A DNA stretch of 64,000 bases, from NCBI RefSeq assembly GCF_024451105.1, contig NZ_JANGEY010000004.1:62001-126000 (forward strand), given 5' to 3'. This DNA is from Stutzerimonas stutzeri (lineage in GTDB: Bacteria; Pseudomonadota; Gammaproteobacteria; Pseudomonadales; Pseudomonadaceae). The notes under the pieces are model-generated. The model worked only from the letters and a program-made list of their open reading frames with translations. It made no database searches and was not told the DNA's origin. Shown here piece by piece: positions 25,478 through 34,799 of the stretch (the first letter of the stretch is position 1; every line of letters starts with the position of its first letter). The position numbers and the translations under genes are program-made.

Positions 25478-27183
25478 CGTCGAACGCCTCGCCGGTCCGA
25501 AGCCGCGCGGGCGAGAGCCGCTGCGCCTACGCGCTGATTCTCGCCCTGACCCTGCTGCTGGTCGCCGCCCTGTGGGCCGGCGTGCTCTTCAAGATCGACG
25601 CCGAGCACCGGCAGGCCGAACAGAGCCTCAAGCGCGACACCCTCAACCTGGCGCGCGCCTTCGAGGCCCATGCGGCGCGCACCATCATCAGCGCCGACCA
25701 GTCGCTGCGCTTCCTCCAGCACCAGTACGAGCGCAACGGCCGGCAGATCGACATCGCCGCCTTCGTGCGCGACGGCCTGATCATCGGCAACATCTTCAAC
25801 CAGCTGGGCATCATCGACGAGCACGGCACCTACATCCTGTCCAACCTGCCCAACCACCAGCCCATCGACCTTTCCGACCGCGAGCACTTCCGGGTGCACC
25901 GCGACCGCGCCAGCGACGAGCTGTGGGTCAGCAAGCCGGTGCTCGGCCGCGCCAGTGGCAAGTGGTCGATCCAGATGACCCGCCGCGTCGACAAGCCCGA
26001 CGGCAGCTTCGGCGGCGTGGCGGTGATCTCCATCGACCCCTTCTACTTCACCAGCCTGTACAACGACGTGGCCATCGGCCGCGACGGCATCATCACCGTG
26101 GTCGGCTTCGACGGCATCGTGCGCGCCCGCCGCGCCAGCAGCGACGAGGACATCGGCGCCAGCATCGGCCGCGACATCTCCGACTCGCCGCTGTTCGCCC
26201 AACTGGCCGACCAGGCCCAGGGGCACTACGTCTCGTCCAGCCTGATCGACGGCGTGGAGCGGATCTTCAGCTTCCGCAAGGTCGAGGATCTGCCGCTGGC
26301 GGTGGTGGTCGGGGTCGGCCGCGAGGAAGCCATGGCCGACTACCTCCAGAGGCGCAACGAGTACCTGCTGTTCGCCAGCCTGATGTCGCTGGTCGTCCTG
26401 CTCTTCGGCCTGCTCAGCGCCAGGCTGCTGCAGCGCCAACGGGCGATTTCCGCGGATCTGCGGCTCAGCCGGGCCAGGGCCGAATCGGCCAACCGCCTGA
26501 AGTCCGAGTTCCTCGCCTCCATGTCCCACGAGTTGCGTACGCCGCTCAACGGCATCATCGGCTACGCCGAGTACCTGAAGACCACCGGCAGCGACGCCAC
26601 CTGCCGCGAATTCGCCGCCATCATCCACAAGAGCAGCCGCCACCTGCTCGGCCTGGTCAACGACATCCTCGACCAGGCCAGCATCGAGGCCGGCCGCATG
26701 CGGCTGCACCCCGACGAGTTCGACCTCGCCGAGCTGCTCGAGGATGTCCTCGACATGCACCGCAGCGTGGCCGAGAGCAAGGGTCTGGACCTGCAGAAAC
26801 GGCTCGAGCCGGGGCTGCCGGCCACCCTGCACGGCGACCGCACCCGACTGCTGCAGATCCTCGGCAACCTGCTGCACAACGCGCTCAAGTTCACCAACTG
26901 CGGCCACGTGCGCCTCAGCGTGAACCGCGAGGGCGACAGTCTGTGCTTCGCCGTGGAGGACAGCGGTCCGGGGATCGCCGCCGAGCAGCACGAAACGATC
27001 TTCGAACGCTTCCGGCAGATCGGGACCTTCGTCACCCGCCAGCACCCCGGCACCGGGCTGGGTCTGACCTTGTCGCGCGAACTGGCCGTCATGATGGGGG
27101 GCGAAATCACCCTGCGCTCCAGCCCCGGCAGCGGCAGCACCTTCACCCTGCGCCTGCCGCTGCGCGCCGCGGAGCCGCGATGA
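25474..27183 (+). CDS. Membrane sensor histidine kinase with dCache-like sensor
   Basis: A 569-residue kinase. A membrane helix near residues 17-37 (YALILALTLLLVAALWAGVL), a periplasmic region of about 250 residues that reads like a double Cache domain (GIIDEHGTYILSN, FRVHRDRASDELWVSKPV, SIQMTRRVDKPDG), a second helix near 295-315, then HisKA with His in SMSHELRTPLNG (about 350) and HATPase (GTGLGLTLSRELAVMMGG). It lacks its own receiver; a stand-alone REC follows with a 4-base overlap. The ATG overlaps the stop of the HD-GYP gene (ATGA). Confidence 0.92.
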
Positions 27184-27539
27184 AGGTCCTGCTGGTCGAC
27201 GACACCGAGTTCAACCGCACCCTGCCGCGGGTCCTGCTCGAGCGTTTCGGCTGCCGGGTGGTCGAATGCGCCAGCGGCCCGGAGGCTCTCGCGGCGGCCG
27301 CCGCCGAGCGCTTCGACTGCGTGCTGCTGGACGTGATGATGCCCGGCATGTCCGGGCTCGAGGTGTGCCGGCGCCTGCGCACCGACCCGGCGCAGGCCGG
27401 CCTGCGCATCGTCGCCTACACCGCCCACGCCCTGCCGGCGGAAACCCGCGAGATCATGGCCGCCGGCTTCGACGAGCTGCTGGTCAAGCCCATCGACATC
27501 CGCAACCTGCTGGCCCTGCTGGATCTCGCCGCCCCCTGA
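27180..27539 (+). CDS. Single-domain response regulator (REC only)
   Basis: A 119-residue CheY-like receiver. Acidic pocket VDDTEFNR, phosphoacceptor in CVLLDVMMPGMSG, conserved Thr/Ala in AYTAHA and Lys in LLVKPID. There is no output domain, so it acts by protein contact or as a phosphate shuttle to the Hpt of the first kinase. Its ATG overlaps the previous gene's stop. It is the last gene of the four-gene operon. Confidence 0.92.
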   Translation: MKVLLVDDTEFNRTLPRVLLERFGCRVVECASGPEALAAAAAERFDCVLLDVMMPGMSGLEVCRRLRTDPAQAGLRIVAYTAHALPAETREIMAAGFDELLVKPIDIRNLLALLDLAAP

Positions 27540-27730
27540 GCGGGCGCGCAGGACGCGCGCCGCTCATCGCCCGGCCTGCCCAGTGCAGCGCCCACCCCTC
27601 CGAGAAGGCGCGGGCGCCTGCTATAGTTCGCAAAACACGCAACCGTGACGTGGACCTCCACGCCCCCGCCCCGGGCAAGGCGGCTGCCCGCCGGCCTTGC
27701 ACAGCGATTCGATACCCAGAGACAGAGCGC

Positions 27731-28060
27731 ATGGACGCCCACCAACCGACCGACATCGACATCGACTTCGACTTCGACTTCGACTTCGACGCGATTCTCA
27801 GCCTCGCCCAGGCGCAGGCCGCCGAACACAACGAACGCTTCATTCTCGCCCGCCGCGTCACCCTGCTGGCCCTGACCAAGAACCGGGCCGAGCTGGTCGA
27901 TAGCGTGCGCCAGGTCGGCAGCGAGGCCTTCGCCGCCTGGCTCGAGCATATCGAGGCCTTCCAGGCCGAACTGCGCAGCCTGCTGGAGCTCTCGGCAAGC
28001 GCCCATGCCCGCCTGCTCGCCGCCGGACAGCTCGGCGCCGAAGAACGCAGGCCGCACTGA
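27731..28060 (+). CDS. Small acidic protein with a DI/DF dipeptide repeat
   Basis: A 109-residue protein I do not recognise. Residues about 8-20 alternate Asp with Ile or Phe, encoded by a tandem run of hexamers (GACATC/GACTTC). Changes in repeat number would alter length without shifting frame. The rest is helical, with many Ala, Leu and Glu (LDS-like helices RAELVDSVRQVGSEAFAAWL), and soluble. The ATG follows a 190-base gap containing a TATAGT at 27622-27627. The adjacent phosphorelay operon and the arsJ gene on the other side give no clear functional link. Confidence 0.7.
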   Translation: MDAHQPTDIDIDFDFDFDFDAILSLAQAQAAEHNERFILARRVTLLALTKNRAELVDSVRQVGSEAFAAWLEHIEAFQAELRSLLELSASAHARLLAAGQLGAEERRPH

Positions 28061-28075
28061 GCGCGGTGCCGAACC

Positions 28076-29302
28076 TCAGCCTGCGCGGGCCGCGGCGTGT
28101 CGCGGCAGGCCGACGGAGATCAGCGCGGCGAGCGCCACGAAGGCGCTGGACACCCACAGGCAGGCCTGCAGGCCATAGGCCTGGAACACCCAGCCCGACA
28201 GCAGCGTGCCGACCAGCCGGCCGAGGGCGTTGGACATGTAGTAGAAGCCCACGTCCAGCGACACGCCGTCCTCCTTGGCATAGCTGACGATCAGGTAGCT
28301 GTGCAACGAGGAATTGATCGCGAACAGCGCGCCGAACAGCAGCAGGCCGCCGATCAGCACCGTCTGCGGGTCCAGCGGGCCGTCCAGGCCGAGGGCGATG
28401 GCGGCCGGCAGGCCGGCCAGCAGTGCCGCCCAGACGAAGGCGGCGCGGCCGTCCGGCACCTGGCCGCGGCGCTTGCCGGTGAGGTGCGGGGCGAACGACT
28501 GGACGATGCCGTAGCCGATCACCCAGGCGGCGAGGAAGCCGCCGACCTGCCAGAAGTCCCAGCCGAAGCTGGCCGACAGGTACACCGGCAGCGCCACCAC
28601 GAACCACACGTCGCGGGCGCCGAACAGGAACAGCCGGGCGGCGGACAGGCTGTTGATCGCCCGGCTCTTCGACAGCAGGTCACGGAACTTCGGCTTGCTT
28701 TTGGCCTTGCCCATGTCCTTCTTCAGCAGGCACACGCTGGCCAGCCAGATCAGCGCCAGCACGGCGGCCATCAGCAGCACCGCGCCGCTGAAGCCGAGCA
28801 GCGCCAGCAGCGCCCCGCCGAGGAAGAAGCCGACGCCCTTGAGGGCGTTCTTCGAGCCGGTCAGCAGCGCCACCCACTGGTACAGGGTGCCCTGCTGGCC
28901 ATCGGGGACCAGCAGCTTGATCGAGCTCTTGGCGCTCATCTTGTTGAGGTCCTTGGCGATCCCGGACAGCGCCTGCGCGGCCATCACCCAGGGTACCGTG
29001 AGCATGGCCGCCGGCACGGTGAGCATCAGCAGCGCCGCCACCTGCAGGCCGAGGCCGATGTTCATGGTGCGGTTCAGCCCCAGCCGCGCGCCCAGCCAGC
29101 CGCCGACCAGGTTGGTGACCACGCCGAAGATCTCGTAGAACAGGAACAGCGCGGCGATCGAGAGCGGGCTGTAGCCGAGGCCATGGAAATGCAGCACCAC
29201 CAGCATGCGCAGCGCGCCGTCGGTGAGGGTGAAGGCCCAGTAGTTGCCGGTGACCAGCAGGTACTGGCGGACTTCGGGGGCGAGGCGGGACAGGGCGTGC
29301 AT
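28076..29302 (-). CDS. arsJ: ArsJ, 1-arseno-3-phosphoglycerate efflux MFS transporter
   Basis: A 408-residue major-facilitator protein with about 12 membrane segments. ArsJ exports the unstable product that GAPDH makes from arsenate and glyceraldehyde 3-phosphate, giving arsenate resistance without reduction. Recognisable parts are the N-terminal RQYLLVTGNYWAFTLTDGAL and GIAKDLNKMSAKSSIKLLVP. The ATG at 29300-29302 is chosen because the family begins at this point; upstream codons in the frame are repeat DNA. It is the last gene of the leftward ars operon, directly after the GAPDH gene. Confidence 0.92.
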   Translation of the reverse strand: MHALSRLAPEVRQYLLVTGNYWAFTLTDGALRMLVVLHFHGLGYSPLSIAALFLFYEIFGVVTNLVGGWLGARLGLNRTMNIGLGLQVAALLMLTVPAAMLTVPWVMAAQALSGIAKDLNKMSAKSSIKLLVPDGQQGTLYQWVALLTGSKNALKGVGFFLGGALLALLGFSGAVLLMAAVLALIWLASVCLLKKDMGKAKSKPKFRDLLSKSRAINSLSAARLFLFGARDVWFVVALPVYLSASFGWDFWQVGGFLAAWVIGYGIVQSFAPHLTGKRRGQVPDGRAAFVWAALLAGLPAAIALGLDGPLDPQTVLIGGLLLFGALFAINSSLHSYLIVSYAKEDGVSLDVGFYYMSNALGRLVGTLLSGWVFQAYGLQACLWVSSAFVALAALISVGLPRHAAARAG

Positions 29303-29362
29303 GGAAGATCCTGTTGCGTTGATTGAACGTGTCCACGCTGGCGCATGAGCGCGAGCACATCC

Positions 29363-29421
29363 GTGCAGGGGCGAATTCACTCGCCAGCGCGGCCCTGCCA
29401 GGCGAATGAACTCGCCCCTAC
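29363..29421. repeat. REP-like inverted repeat (GGGGCGAATTCACTCGCC type)
   Basis: Two arms, GGGGCGAATTCACTCGCC and GGCGAATGAACTCGCCCC, facing each other between the GAPDH and arsJ genes. Such palindromes are common in Pseudomonas intergenic DNA and may soften transcription before arsJ. Confidence 0.75.
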
Positions 29422-29427
29422 AGAGGG

Positions 29428-30435
29428 TCAGCCCGCCAGGCCGACCATGCGGGCCAGCTCGACGGTGCGGTTGGCGTAGCCCCACTCGTTGTCGTACCAG
29501 GCGTAGACCTTGACCTGGGTGCCGTTGACCACCAGGGTCGACAGTGCATCGACGATGGAGGAGCGCGGGTCGGTGCGGTAGTCGATCGACACCAGCGGAC
29601 GTTCCTCGTAACCGAGGATGCCCTTCAGCGGACCCTCGCTGGCCGCGGCCTTGAGCAGGCCGTTGACCTCCTCCACGCTGGTCGCCCGCTCCACCTCGAA
29701 CACGCAGTCGGTCAGCGAGGCGTTGGCCAGCGGCACGCGCACCGCGTGGCCGTTCAGCTTGCCGCGCAGCTCGGGGAAGATCTCGGCGATCGCGGTGGCC
29801 GAGCCGGTGCTGGTCGGGATCAGGCTCATCAGGGAGGCGCGCGCGCGGCGCAGATCCTTGTGCGGCTGGTCGAGCAGGCTCTGGGTGTTGGTCAGGTCGT
29901 GGATGGTGGTGATCGAGCCGTGGCGGATGCCCAGCGCCTCGTGCAGCACCTTGACCACCGGGGCCAGGCAGTTGGTGGTGCAGGAGGCGGCGGTGACGAT
30001 GCGGTGCTGGGCCGGATCGAACAGCTGGTCGTTGACGCCGATGACGATGTTCAGCGCGCCGGCTTCCTTGACCGGCGCACTGACCACCACGCGCTTGACG
30101 CCCTGATCCAGATAGCCCTGCAGCACGGCGACGGTCTTCATCTTGCCGCTGGCCTCGATCACCAGGTCGCAGCCCGACCAGTCGGTGTCGGCGATGGCCT
30201 TGTTGTGGGTGACCTTGATGCGCTGGCCGTCGATGACGATGCAGTCGCCGTCGCTGCCCGCCTCATGCGCCCAGCGGCCGTGCACCGAGTCGAAGTTGAG
30301 CAGATGGGCGTGGGTCGCGGCGTCGGCGGCCGGGTCGTTGATCTGCACGAACTGCAGCTCCGGCCAGCCCCAGGCGGCGCGCAGGGCCAGTCGTCCGATG
30401 CGGCCGAAGCCGTTGATGCCTACCTTGATGGTCAT
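29428..30435 (-). CDS. Glyceraldehyde-3-phosphate dehydrogenase, arsenic-cluster type
   Basis: A 335-residue type I GAPDH. N-terminal NAD fold [16 protein letters not shown], catalytic Cys152 in [10 protein letters not shown], and the C-terminal [17 protein letters not shown]. Placed between a phosphatase gene and arsJ, it matches the dedicated GAPDH of ars operons that forms 1-arseno-3-phosphoglycerate from arsenate, which ArsJ exports. A housekeeping glycolytic role is less likely given the operon. The ATG at 30435 is the normal family start. Confidence 0.95.
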   Translation of the reverse strand: MTIKVGINGFGRIGRLALRAAWGWPELQFVQINDPAADAATHAHLLNFDSVHGRWAHEAGSDGDCIVIDGQRIKVTHNKAIADTDWSGCDLVIEASGKMKTVAVLQGYLDQGVKRVVVSAPVKEAGALNIVIGVNDQLFDPAQHRIVTAASCTTNCLAPVVKVLHEALGIRHGSITTIHDLTNTQSLLDQPHKDLRRARASLMSLIPTSTGSATAIAEIFPELRGKLNGHAVRVPLANASLTDCVFEVERATSVEEVNGLLKAAASEGPLKGILGYEERPLVSIDYRTDPRSSIVDALSTLVVNGTQVKVYAWYDNEWGYANRTVELARMVGLAG

Positions 30436-30465
30436 GGTCTTGTTCTCTCTCTTCCCGGTGAAGGT

Positions 30466-30963
30466 TTATTCGGCGTCGAACTGTTCGAGCCAGGCGACGT
30501 GCGCCGGATGCTGGATGGCCTTGGGACGCAGGGCCTGGACCAGGGCGGCGGCCTCACCACGCGGCAGGCCGCGGTCGATCAGGAGGCGCGCGGCGATCAG
30601 CCCGGTACGCCCGGAACCGCCCTTGCAGTGGATGGCGATGCTGCGGCCTGCGCTCAACAGAGTAGCGATGCGCTCGCGCGCCTGGCTCCAGGCCGCGTCG
30701 AAGTCGTCCAGCGGCACCTGCTCGTCGGCCACCGGCAGGTGGAACCACTCCAGGCCGCGCGCGGCGCACAGCGCCGGCAGCTCGGCGGCCTGGTTCTGCG
30801 CCAGCTCGCCGGCCGGCATCAGGGTGATCAGCGCCTCGGCGCCGGCCGCGCGCAGGGTGTCCAGGGCGTCGGCCACGCTGGTGTCCTTGCTGCCCGGGCA
30901 CGGGGTGAAGATCAGCCGACCGGAGCAGCCGGGAACGCCGAGGATGTCGTAGGGATGGGACAC
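30466..30963 (-). CDS. Dual-specificity/tyrosine-phosphatase-like protein of the ars operon
   Basis: A 165-residue protein with the CX5R phosphatase signature HCKGGSGRTGLIAAR and an upstream general-acid loop (PVADEQVPLDDF), like CDKN3-type phosphatases. The start is GTG (30961-30963) reading SHPYDILG, with AAGGA 9 bases upstream; no ATG fits. It lies between arsH and the GAPDH gene in one operon. Low-molecular-weight arsenate reductases share the CX5R loop but not this fold. No arsC is present, so this protein might act on arsenate or on a phospho- or arseno-sugar; that is inference. Confidence 0.85.
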   Translation of the reverse strand: MSHPYDILGVPGCSGRLIFTPCPGSKDTSVADALDTLRAAGAEALITLMPAGELAQNQAAELPALCAARGLEWFHLPVADEQVPLDDFDAAWSQARERIATLLSAGRSIAIHCKGGSGRTGLIAARLLIDRGLPRGEAAALVQALRPKAIQHPAHVAWLEQFDAE

Positions 30964-30983
30964 GATGGGTTTTCCTTGGAGGT

Positions 30984-31697
30984 TCAGAGGGTGCGCAGGT
31001 TGACGCGGCGGGACAGCTCTTCGGCCGACTCCTTGCGTTCGGAGTAGCGGTCGACCAGGTAGTCGGCGCGCCCGCGCAGCAGCAGGGTGAACTTGACCAG
31101 CTCCTCCATCACGTCGACCACCCGGTCGTAGTAGGCGGATGGCTTCATGCGCCCGGCCTCGTCGAACTCGAGGAAGGCCTTGGCCACCGAGGACTGGTTG
31201 GGGATGGTGAACATGCGCATCCAGCGGCCGAGCACGCGCATCTGGTTGACCGCGTTGAACGACTGCGAGCCGCCGCAGACCTGCATCAGCGCCAGGGTCT
31301 TGCCCTGGGTCGGACGGATCGCGCCCATGCTCAGCGGAATCCAGTCGATCTGCGCCTTGAACACCGCGCTCATCGCGCCGTGGCGCTCCGGCGAGCACCA
31401 TACCTGGCCTTCCGACCAGAGCACCAGCTCGCGCAGCTCGCGGACCTTGGGGTGGTCCTCGGGTGCGTCGTTCGGCAGCGGCAGGCCGGAGGGGTCGAAG
31501 ATGCGCGTCTCGGCGCCCAGGCGCTGCAGCAGGCGCGCGGCTTCCTGGACCAGCAGGCGGCTGTAGGAGCGCTCGCGGTTGGAGCCGTAGAGCAGCAGGA
31601 TGCGCGGCGGGTGCTCGGGCCGGGCCGACAGGCCGAGCCTGTCCAGGTCGGGCGGATCGAGCAGTGCGGGATCGATGTTGGGCAGGTCGTCGTGCAT
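30984..31697 (-). CDS. arsH: ArsH NADPH-dependent FMN oxidoreductase
   Basis: A 237-residue flavodoxin-fold protein. ArsH enzymes oxidise trivalent organoarsenicals to less toxic pentavalent forms and also reduce quinones. The FMN phosphate loop is [13 protein letters not shown], and [20 protein letters not shown] and [18 protein letters not shown] are strongly conserved. The ATG at 31695-31697 (MHDDLPN) has GAGG upstream; codons before it in frame are not family-like. It follows arsR in the leftward operon. Confidence 0.96.
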   Translation of the reverse strand: MHDDLPNIDPALLDPPDLDRLGLSARPEHPPRILLLYGSNRERSYSRLLVQEAARLLQRLGAETRIFDPSGLPLPNDAPEDHPKVRELRELVLWSEGQVWCSPERHGAMSAVFKAQIDWIPLSMGAIRPTQGKTLALMQVCGGSQSFNAVNQMRVLGRWMRMFTIPNQSSVAKAFLEFDEAGRMKPSAYYDRVVDVMEELVKFTLLLRGRADYLVDRYSERKESAEELSRRVNLRTL

Positions 31698-31719
31698 GGG
31701 AAGCCTCGTTTCGGACAGT

Positions 31720-32076
31720 TCAGCAGCAGGCGGCACTGCGCGCGGGGCGCGCGCCCATCTCGGCCAGGCGGCGGGTCTGCGGGGCCAGCCAGTGGCGGTT
31801 GGAGTCGAGCATCAGACGCAGCAGCTCGTGCACCCAGTCCGGCAGGTCGGGATGCAGGCGGTAGTACACCCACTGGCCCTGGCGGCGGTCGGCGAGCAGG
31901 CCGCAGGCCCTGAGCTGGGCCAGATGACGGGAAATCTTCGGCTGGCTCTCGCCCAGGGCGCAGACCAGCTCGCAGACGCACAGCTCGCCCTCGCGGGCGA
32001 TCAGCAGGACGAGGCGCGCGCGGGTCTCGTCGGCCAGGCTCTTGCAGAGCAGCGGCGGGGTCAGGTGTTCGGCCAT
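31720..32076 (-). CDS. arsR: ArsR arsenic-responsive repressor
   Basis: A 118-residue winged-helix SmtB/ArsR-family repressor that leaves DNA when As(III) binds. The metal-site motif is [11 protein letters not shown] (CVC), the recognition helix is [18 protein letters not shown] and the wing is [14 protein letters not shown] second Cys pair closes the protein (AACC). It is the first gene of the leftward ars operon, and its start faces the divergent ACR3 gene across a 200-base region with two inverted operator-like boxes. Confidence 0.96.
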   Translation of the reverse strand: MAEHLTPPLLCKSLADETRARLVLLIAREGELCVCELVCALGESQPKISRHLAQLRACGLLADRRQGQWVYYRLHPDLPDWVHELLRLMLDSNRHWLAPQTRRLAEMGARPARSAACC

Positions 32077-32107
32077 CGGCGTGTTTCCGGGCTGCACAGA
32101 GGCCACA

Positions 32108-32129
32108 AACATATGCCAGAACGAATATT
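32108..32129 (-). promoter_or_regulatory. ArsR operator-like box 1
   Basis: On the minus strand AATATTCG-N6-CATATGTT. The same 8+8 bases recur in the opposite orientation at 32188-32209. It sits 31 bases before the arsR start. Confidence 0.55.
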
Positions 32130-32187
32130 TGGTAAAGCCTTGCTGTACGCTGCTTATCAAGCAGGCAAAGGGAGCCCGAGGCTGATG

Positions 32188-32209
32188 AATATTCGATTTC
32201 ACATATGTT
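32188..32209 (+). promoter_or_regulatory. ArsR operator-like box 2
   Basis: AATATTCG-N6-CATATGTT on the plus strand, the mirror copy of 32108-32129. It sits 69 bases before the ACR3 start, so each divergent operon has one box. Confidence 0.55.
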
Positions 32210-32278
32210 ATGGTTCGCCGACATTTTCCCCTCCAGCGCGGCCCCGCCGCCCTCCGCGAACCGACCAAGGAAACCGCG

Positions 32279-33358
32279 ATGTCCAGTCCCTGTGAAGTGG
32301 CGGCCAAGCAGGCCGCCGGCGCCCCGCTCGGCTTCTTCGAGCGCTACCTGACCCTCTGGGTGCTGCTGTGCATCGGCGCCGGCACCCTGCTCGGCCTGTC
32401 GGTGCCGGCAGCGGCGCAGGCGGTCGGCGCGCTGGAGGTGGCCCAGGTCAACATCCCGGTCGGCGTGCTGATCTGGGTGATGATCATCCCGATGCTGATG
32501 AAGATCGACTTCGCCGCGCTGCACGAGGTGCGCGAGCAGAAGGCCGGCATGGGCGTCACCCTGTTCGTCAACTGGGCGGTCAAGCCGTTCTCCATGGCGC
32601 TGATCGGCTGGCTGTTCATCAAGGTGCTGTTCGCCGACGCCCTGCCGGCCGGCGAACTGGACAGCTACATGGCCGGGCTGATCCTGCTCGGCGCGGCGCC
32701 CTGCACGGCGATGGTGTTCGTGTGGAGCAACCTGTGCAACGGCAACGCCAACTTCACCCTGACCCAGGTGGCGCTCAACGACCTGGTGATGGTGTTCGCC
32801 TTCGCGCCGATCGTCGCCCTGCTGCTCGGCGTGTCGGCGATCCCGGTGCCCTGGGACACCCTGCTGCTGTCGGTGCTGATGTACATCGTCATCCCGCTGG
32901 CGATCGCCCAGCTGATCCGCGCCCGGCTGCTCAAGCGCGGCGAGGCGGCCTTCCAGGCGGCGCTGGCGAAGATCGCGCCGTTCTCCATCGCCGCCCTGCT
33001 GGCCACCCTGGTGCTGCTGTTCTCCTTCCAGGGCAAGGCGATCGTCGCCCAGCCGCTGGTGATCGGCCTGCTCGCCGTGCCGATCCTGCTGCAGACCCTG
33101 CTGATCGCCGCGCTCGGCTACTGGCTGTGCCGGCGCTTCCGGGTGCGCCATGACGTGGCCGGCCCGGCGACCATGATCGGTGCCTCCAACTTCTTCGAGC
33201 TGGCGGTGGCCGCGGCCATCGTCCTCTATGGTTTCAACTCGGGCGCCGCGCTGGCCACGGTGGTCGGCGTGCTGATCGAGGTGCCGGTGATGCTCTGGCT
33301 GGTGCGCCTGATCAACGACAGCCGCGGCTGGTACGAACGCGCGCTGCCGCGCGACTGA
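32279..33358 (+). CDS. arsB: ACR3-family arsenite efflux transporter
   Basis: A 359-residue inner-membrane carrier with about 10 helices that pumps As(OH)3 out. ACR3 marks are PMLMKIDFAAL, the helix-4 GAAPCTAMVFVWSNLCNGN with the essential Cys, and GPATMIGASNFFELAVAAAI. It starts at ATG 32279 (MSSPCE) with AAGGA upstream. It is the first gene of the rightward operon, followed by an ArsP-like permease and a small thioredoxin. Often named arsB or acr3; it belongs to the ACR3 family, not the ArsB family. Confidence 0.95.
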   Translation: MSSPCEVAAKQAAGAPLGFFERYLTLWVLLCIGAGTLLGLSVPAAAQAVGALEVAQVNIPVGVLIWVMIIPMLMKIDFAALHEVREQKAGMGVTLFVNWAVKPFSMALIGWLFIKVLFADALPAGELDSYMAGLILLGAAPCTAMVFVWSNLCNGNANFTLTQVALNDLVMVFAFAPIVALLLGVSAIPVPWDTLLLSVLMYIVIPLAIAQLIRARLLKRGEAAFQAALAKIAPFSIAALLATLVLLFSFQGKAIVAQPLVIGLLAVPILLQTLLIAALGYWLCRRFRVRHDVAGPATMIGASNFFELAVAAAIVLYGFNSGAALATVVGVLIEVPVMLWLVRLINDSRGWYERALPRD

Positions 33359-33428
33359 GCGGACGCGCCGCCCGGCCTGGCGCAGGGCGGGCGGCGCAGG
33401 CATGCTTGCCATTCAAGAGGGATTTTCC

Positions 33429-34787
33429 ATGTCCGAATCACCCGCTCCCGCCAGCCGGCCTTCCCTGCTCGGCCACCTGGCCGGCTTCTGGCGCAGCCAG
33501 CCCGGCGAGGCGCGCCTGCTGCTGGGCATGAGCGCGATCTTCCTGGCGATCTTCTTCCTGCCGATGGGCCAGCCGCGCTTCGAGAACGCGGTGCTCGAAG
33601 GCCTGCGCCTGACCCAGTGGTACGCCCGCGAGCACGTGATCCTCTGCCTGCTGCCGGCCTTCGTGATCGCCGGCGCCATGGCGGTGTACATCAGCCAGGG
33701 CGCGGTGATGAAGCACCTTGGCCCGGATGCGCCGAAGCCGGTGGCCTACGGTGTCGCCTCGGTGGCCGGCACCCTGCTGGCGGTGTGCTCCTGCACAGTG
33801 CTGCCGCTGTTCGGCGGCATCTACCGGCGCGGTGCCGGGCTGGGCCCGGCGATCGCCTTCCTCTACGCCGGCCCGGCGATCAACGTGATGGCCATCGTGG
33901 TCACCGCCAAGGTGCTCGGCGCCGAGCTGGGCATCGCCCGGGCAGTGGGCGCGATCCTGTTCTCGGTGGTGATCGGCGCGCTCATGCACCTGCTCTACCG
34001 CCGCGAGGAAGCCGCCCGCGCCGCCAAGGGCGCGCGCGGTTTCGGCGCGGGCGAGGCGGGTCATCCGCTCAAGGACATCGCCGGCCTGTTCGGCCTGATG
34101 GTCGGCATCCTGGTGTTCGCCAACTGGGCGCCGGCCGACAGCCCGGCGTGGATGGCCATCCATGCCTGGAAATGGCCGATCACCGCGCTGCTCGCCGCCC
34201 TGCTCGGCGTGCTGCTGGTGCGCCGCTGGCAGTGGTCGCCGGCGCCGCTGCTGGTGATTGCCGCGCTGATCGGCGGGGTGGCGCTGCTGCGTCCCGACTG
34301 GCCGGAGCTGGCGATGGTGATCGGCATCGGCGGCCTGATGCTGCAGGCCAGCCGCGAGAACGCCGCCGGCCAGGAGTGGGTCGGGCAGAGCTGGGACTTC
34401 ACCAAACAGATCCTGCCGCTGCTGCTCGGCGGCGTGCTGATCGCCGGCCTGCTGCTCGGCCGTCCCGGCCACGAGGGGCTGATCCCCTCGCAGTGGGTGG
34501 CCTGGGCGGTGGGCGACAACAGCCTGCTGTCGACCCTGATCGCCGCCGTGCTGGGCGCCTTCATGTACTTCTCGACCCTTACCGAGGTGCCGATCGTCGA
34601 GGGCCTGCTCGGCGCCGGCATGGGCAAGGGCCCGGCGCTGGCCCTGCTGCTGGCCGGCCCGGCGCTGTCGCTGCCCAACATGCTGGTGATCCGCACCGTG
34701 CTGGGCACCGAGAAGACCGTCGTGTACTGCCTGCTGGTGGTGGCCATGGCCACCCTCAGCGGTTATCTGTATGGCCAACTGATCTGA
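33429..34787 (+). CDS. ArsP-like permease (DUF318/YraQ family)
   Basis: A 452-residue membrane protein with two related halves of helices. The family marker with paired cysteines is in LLAVCSCTVLPLFGGIYRRG, and the second half has TEVPIVEGLLGAGMGKGPAL. Some family members (ArsP) export trivalent organoarsenicals such as methylarsenite and roxarsone(III). The setting next to ACR3 in an ars cluster supports such a role, but the substrate is not certain. It starts at ATG 33429 after a 70-base gap and is followed by a thioredoxin-like gene, as often seen for this family. Confidence 0.85.
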   Translation: MSESPAPASRPSLLGHLAGFWRSQPGEARLLLGMSAIFLAIFFLPMGQPRFENAVLEGLRLTQWYAREHVILCLLPAFVIAGAMAVYISQGAVMKHLGPDAPKPVAYGVASVAGTLLAVCSCTVLPLFGGIYRRGAGLGPAIAFLYAGPAINVMAIVVTAKVLGAELGIARAVGAILFSVVIGALMHLLYRREEAARAAKGARGFGAGEAGHPLKDIAGLFGLMVGILVFANWAPADSPAWMAIHAWKWPITALLAALLGVLLVRRWQWSPAPLLVIAALIGGVALLRPDWPELAMVIGIGGLMLQASRENAAGQEWVGQSWDFTKQILPLLLGGVLIAGLLLGRPGHEGLIPSQWVAWAVGDNSLLSTLIAAVLGAFMYFSTLTEVPIVEGLLGAGMGKGPALALLLAGPALSLPNMLVIRTVLGTEKTVVYCLLVVAMATLSGYLYGQLI

Positions 34788-34799
34788 GAGGGAATCACG

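Noticed and set aside
30466-30963. Calling the phosphatase an ArsC arsenate reductase
   Set aside because: The CX5R loop is shared, but the length, acid loop and overall sequence fit dual-specificity phosphatases; arsenate reduction is unproven.
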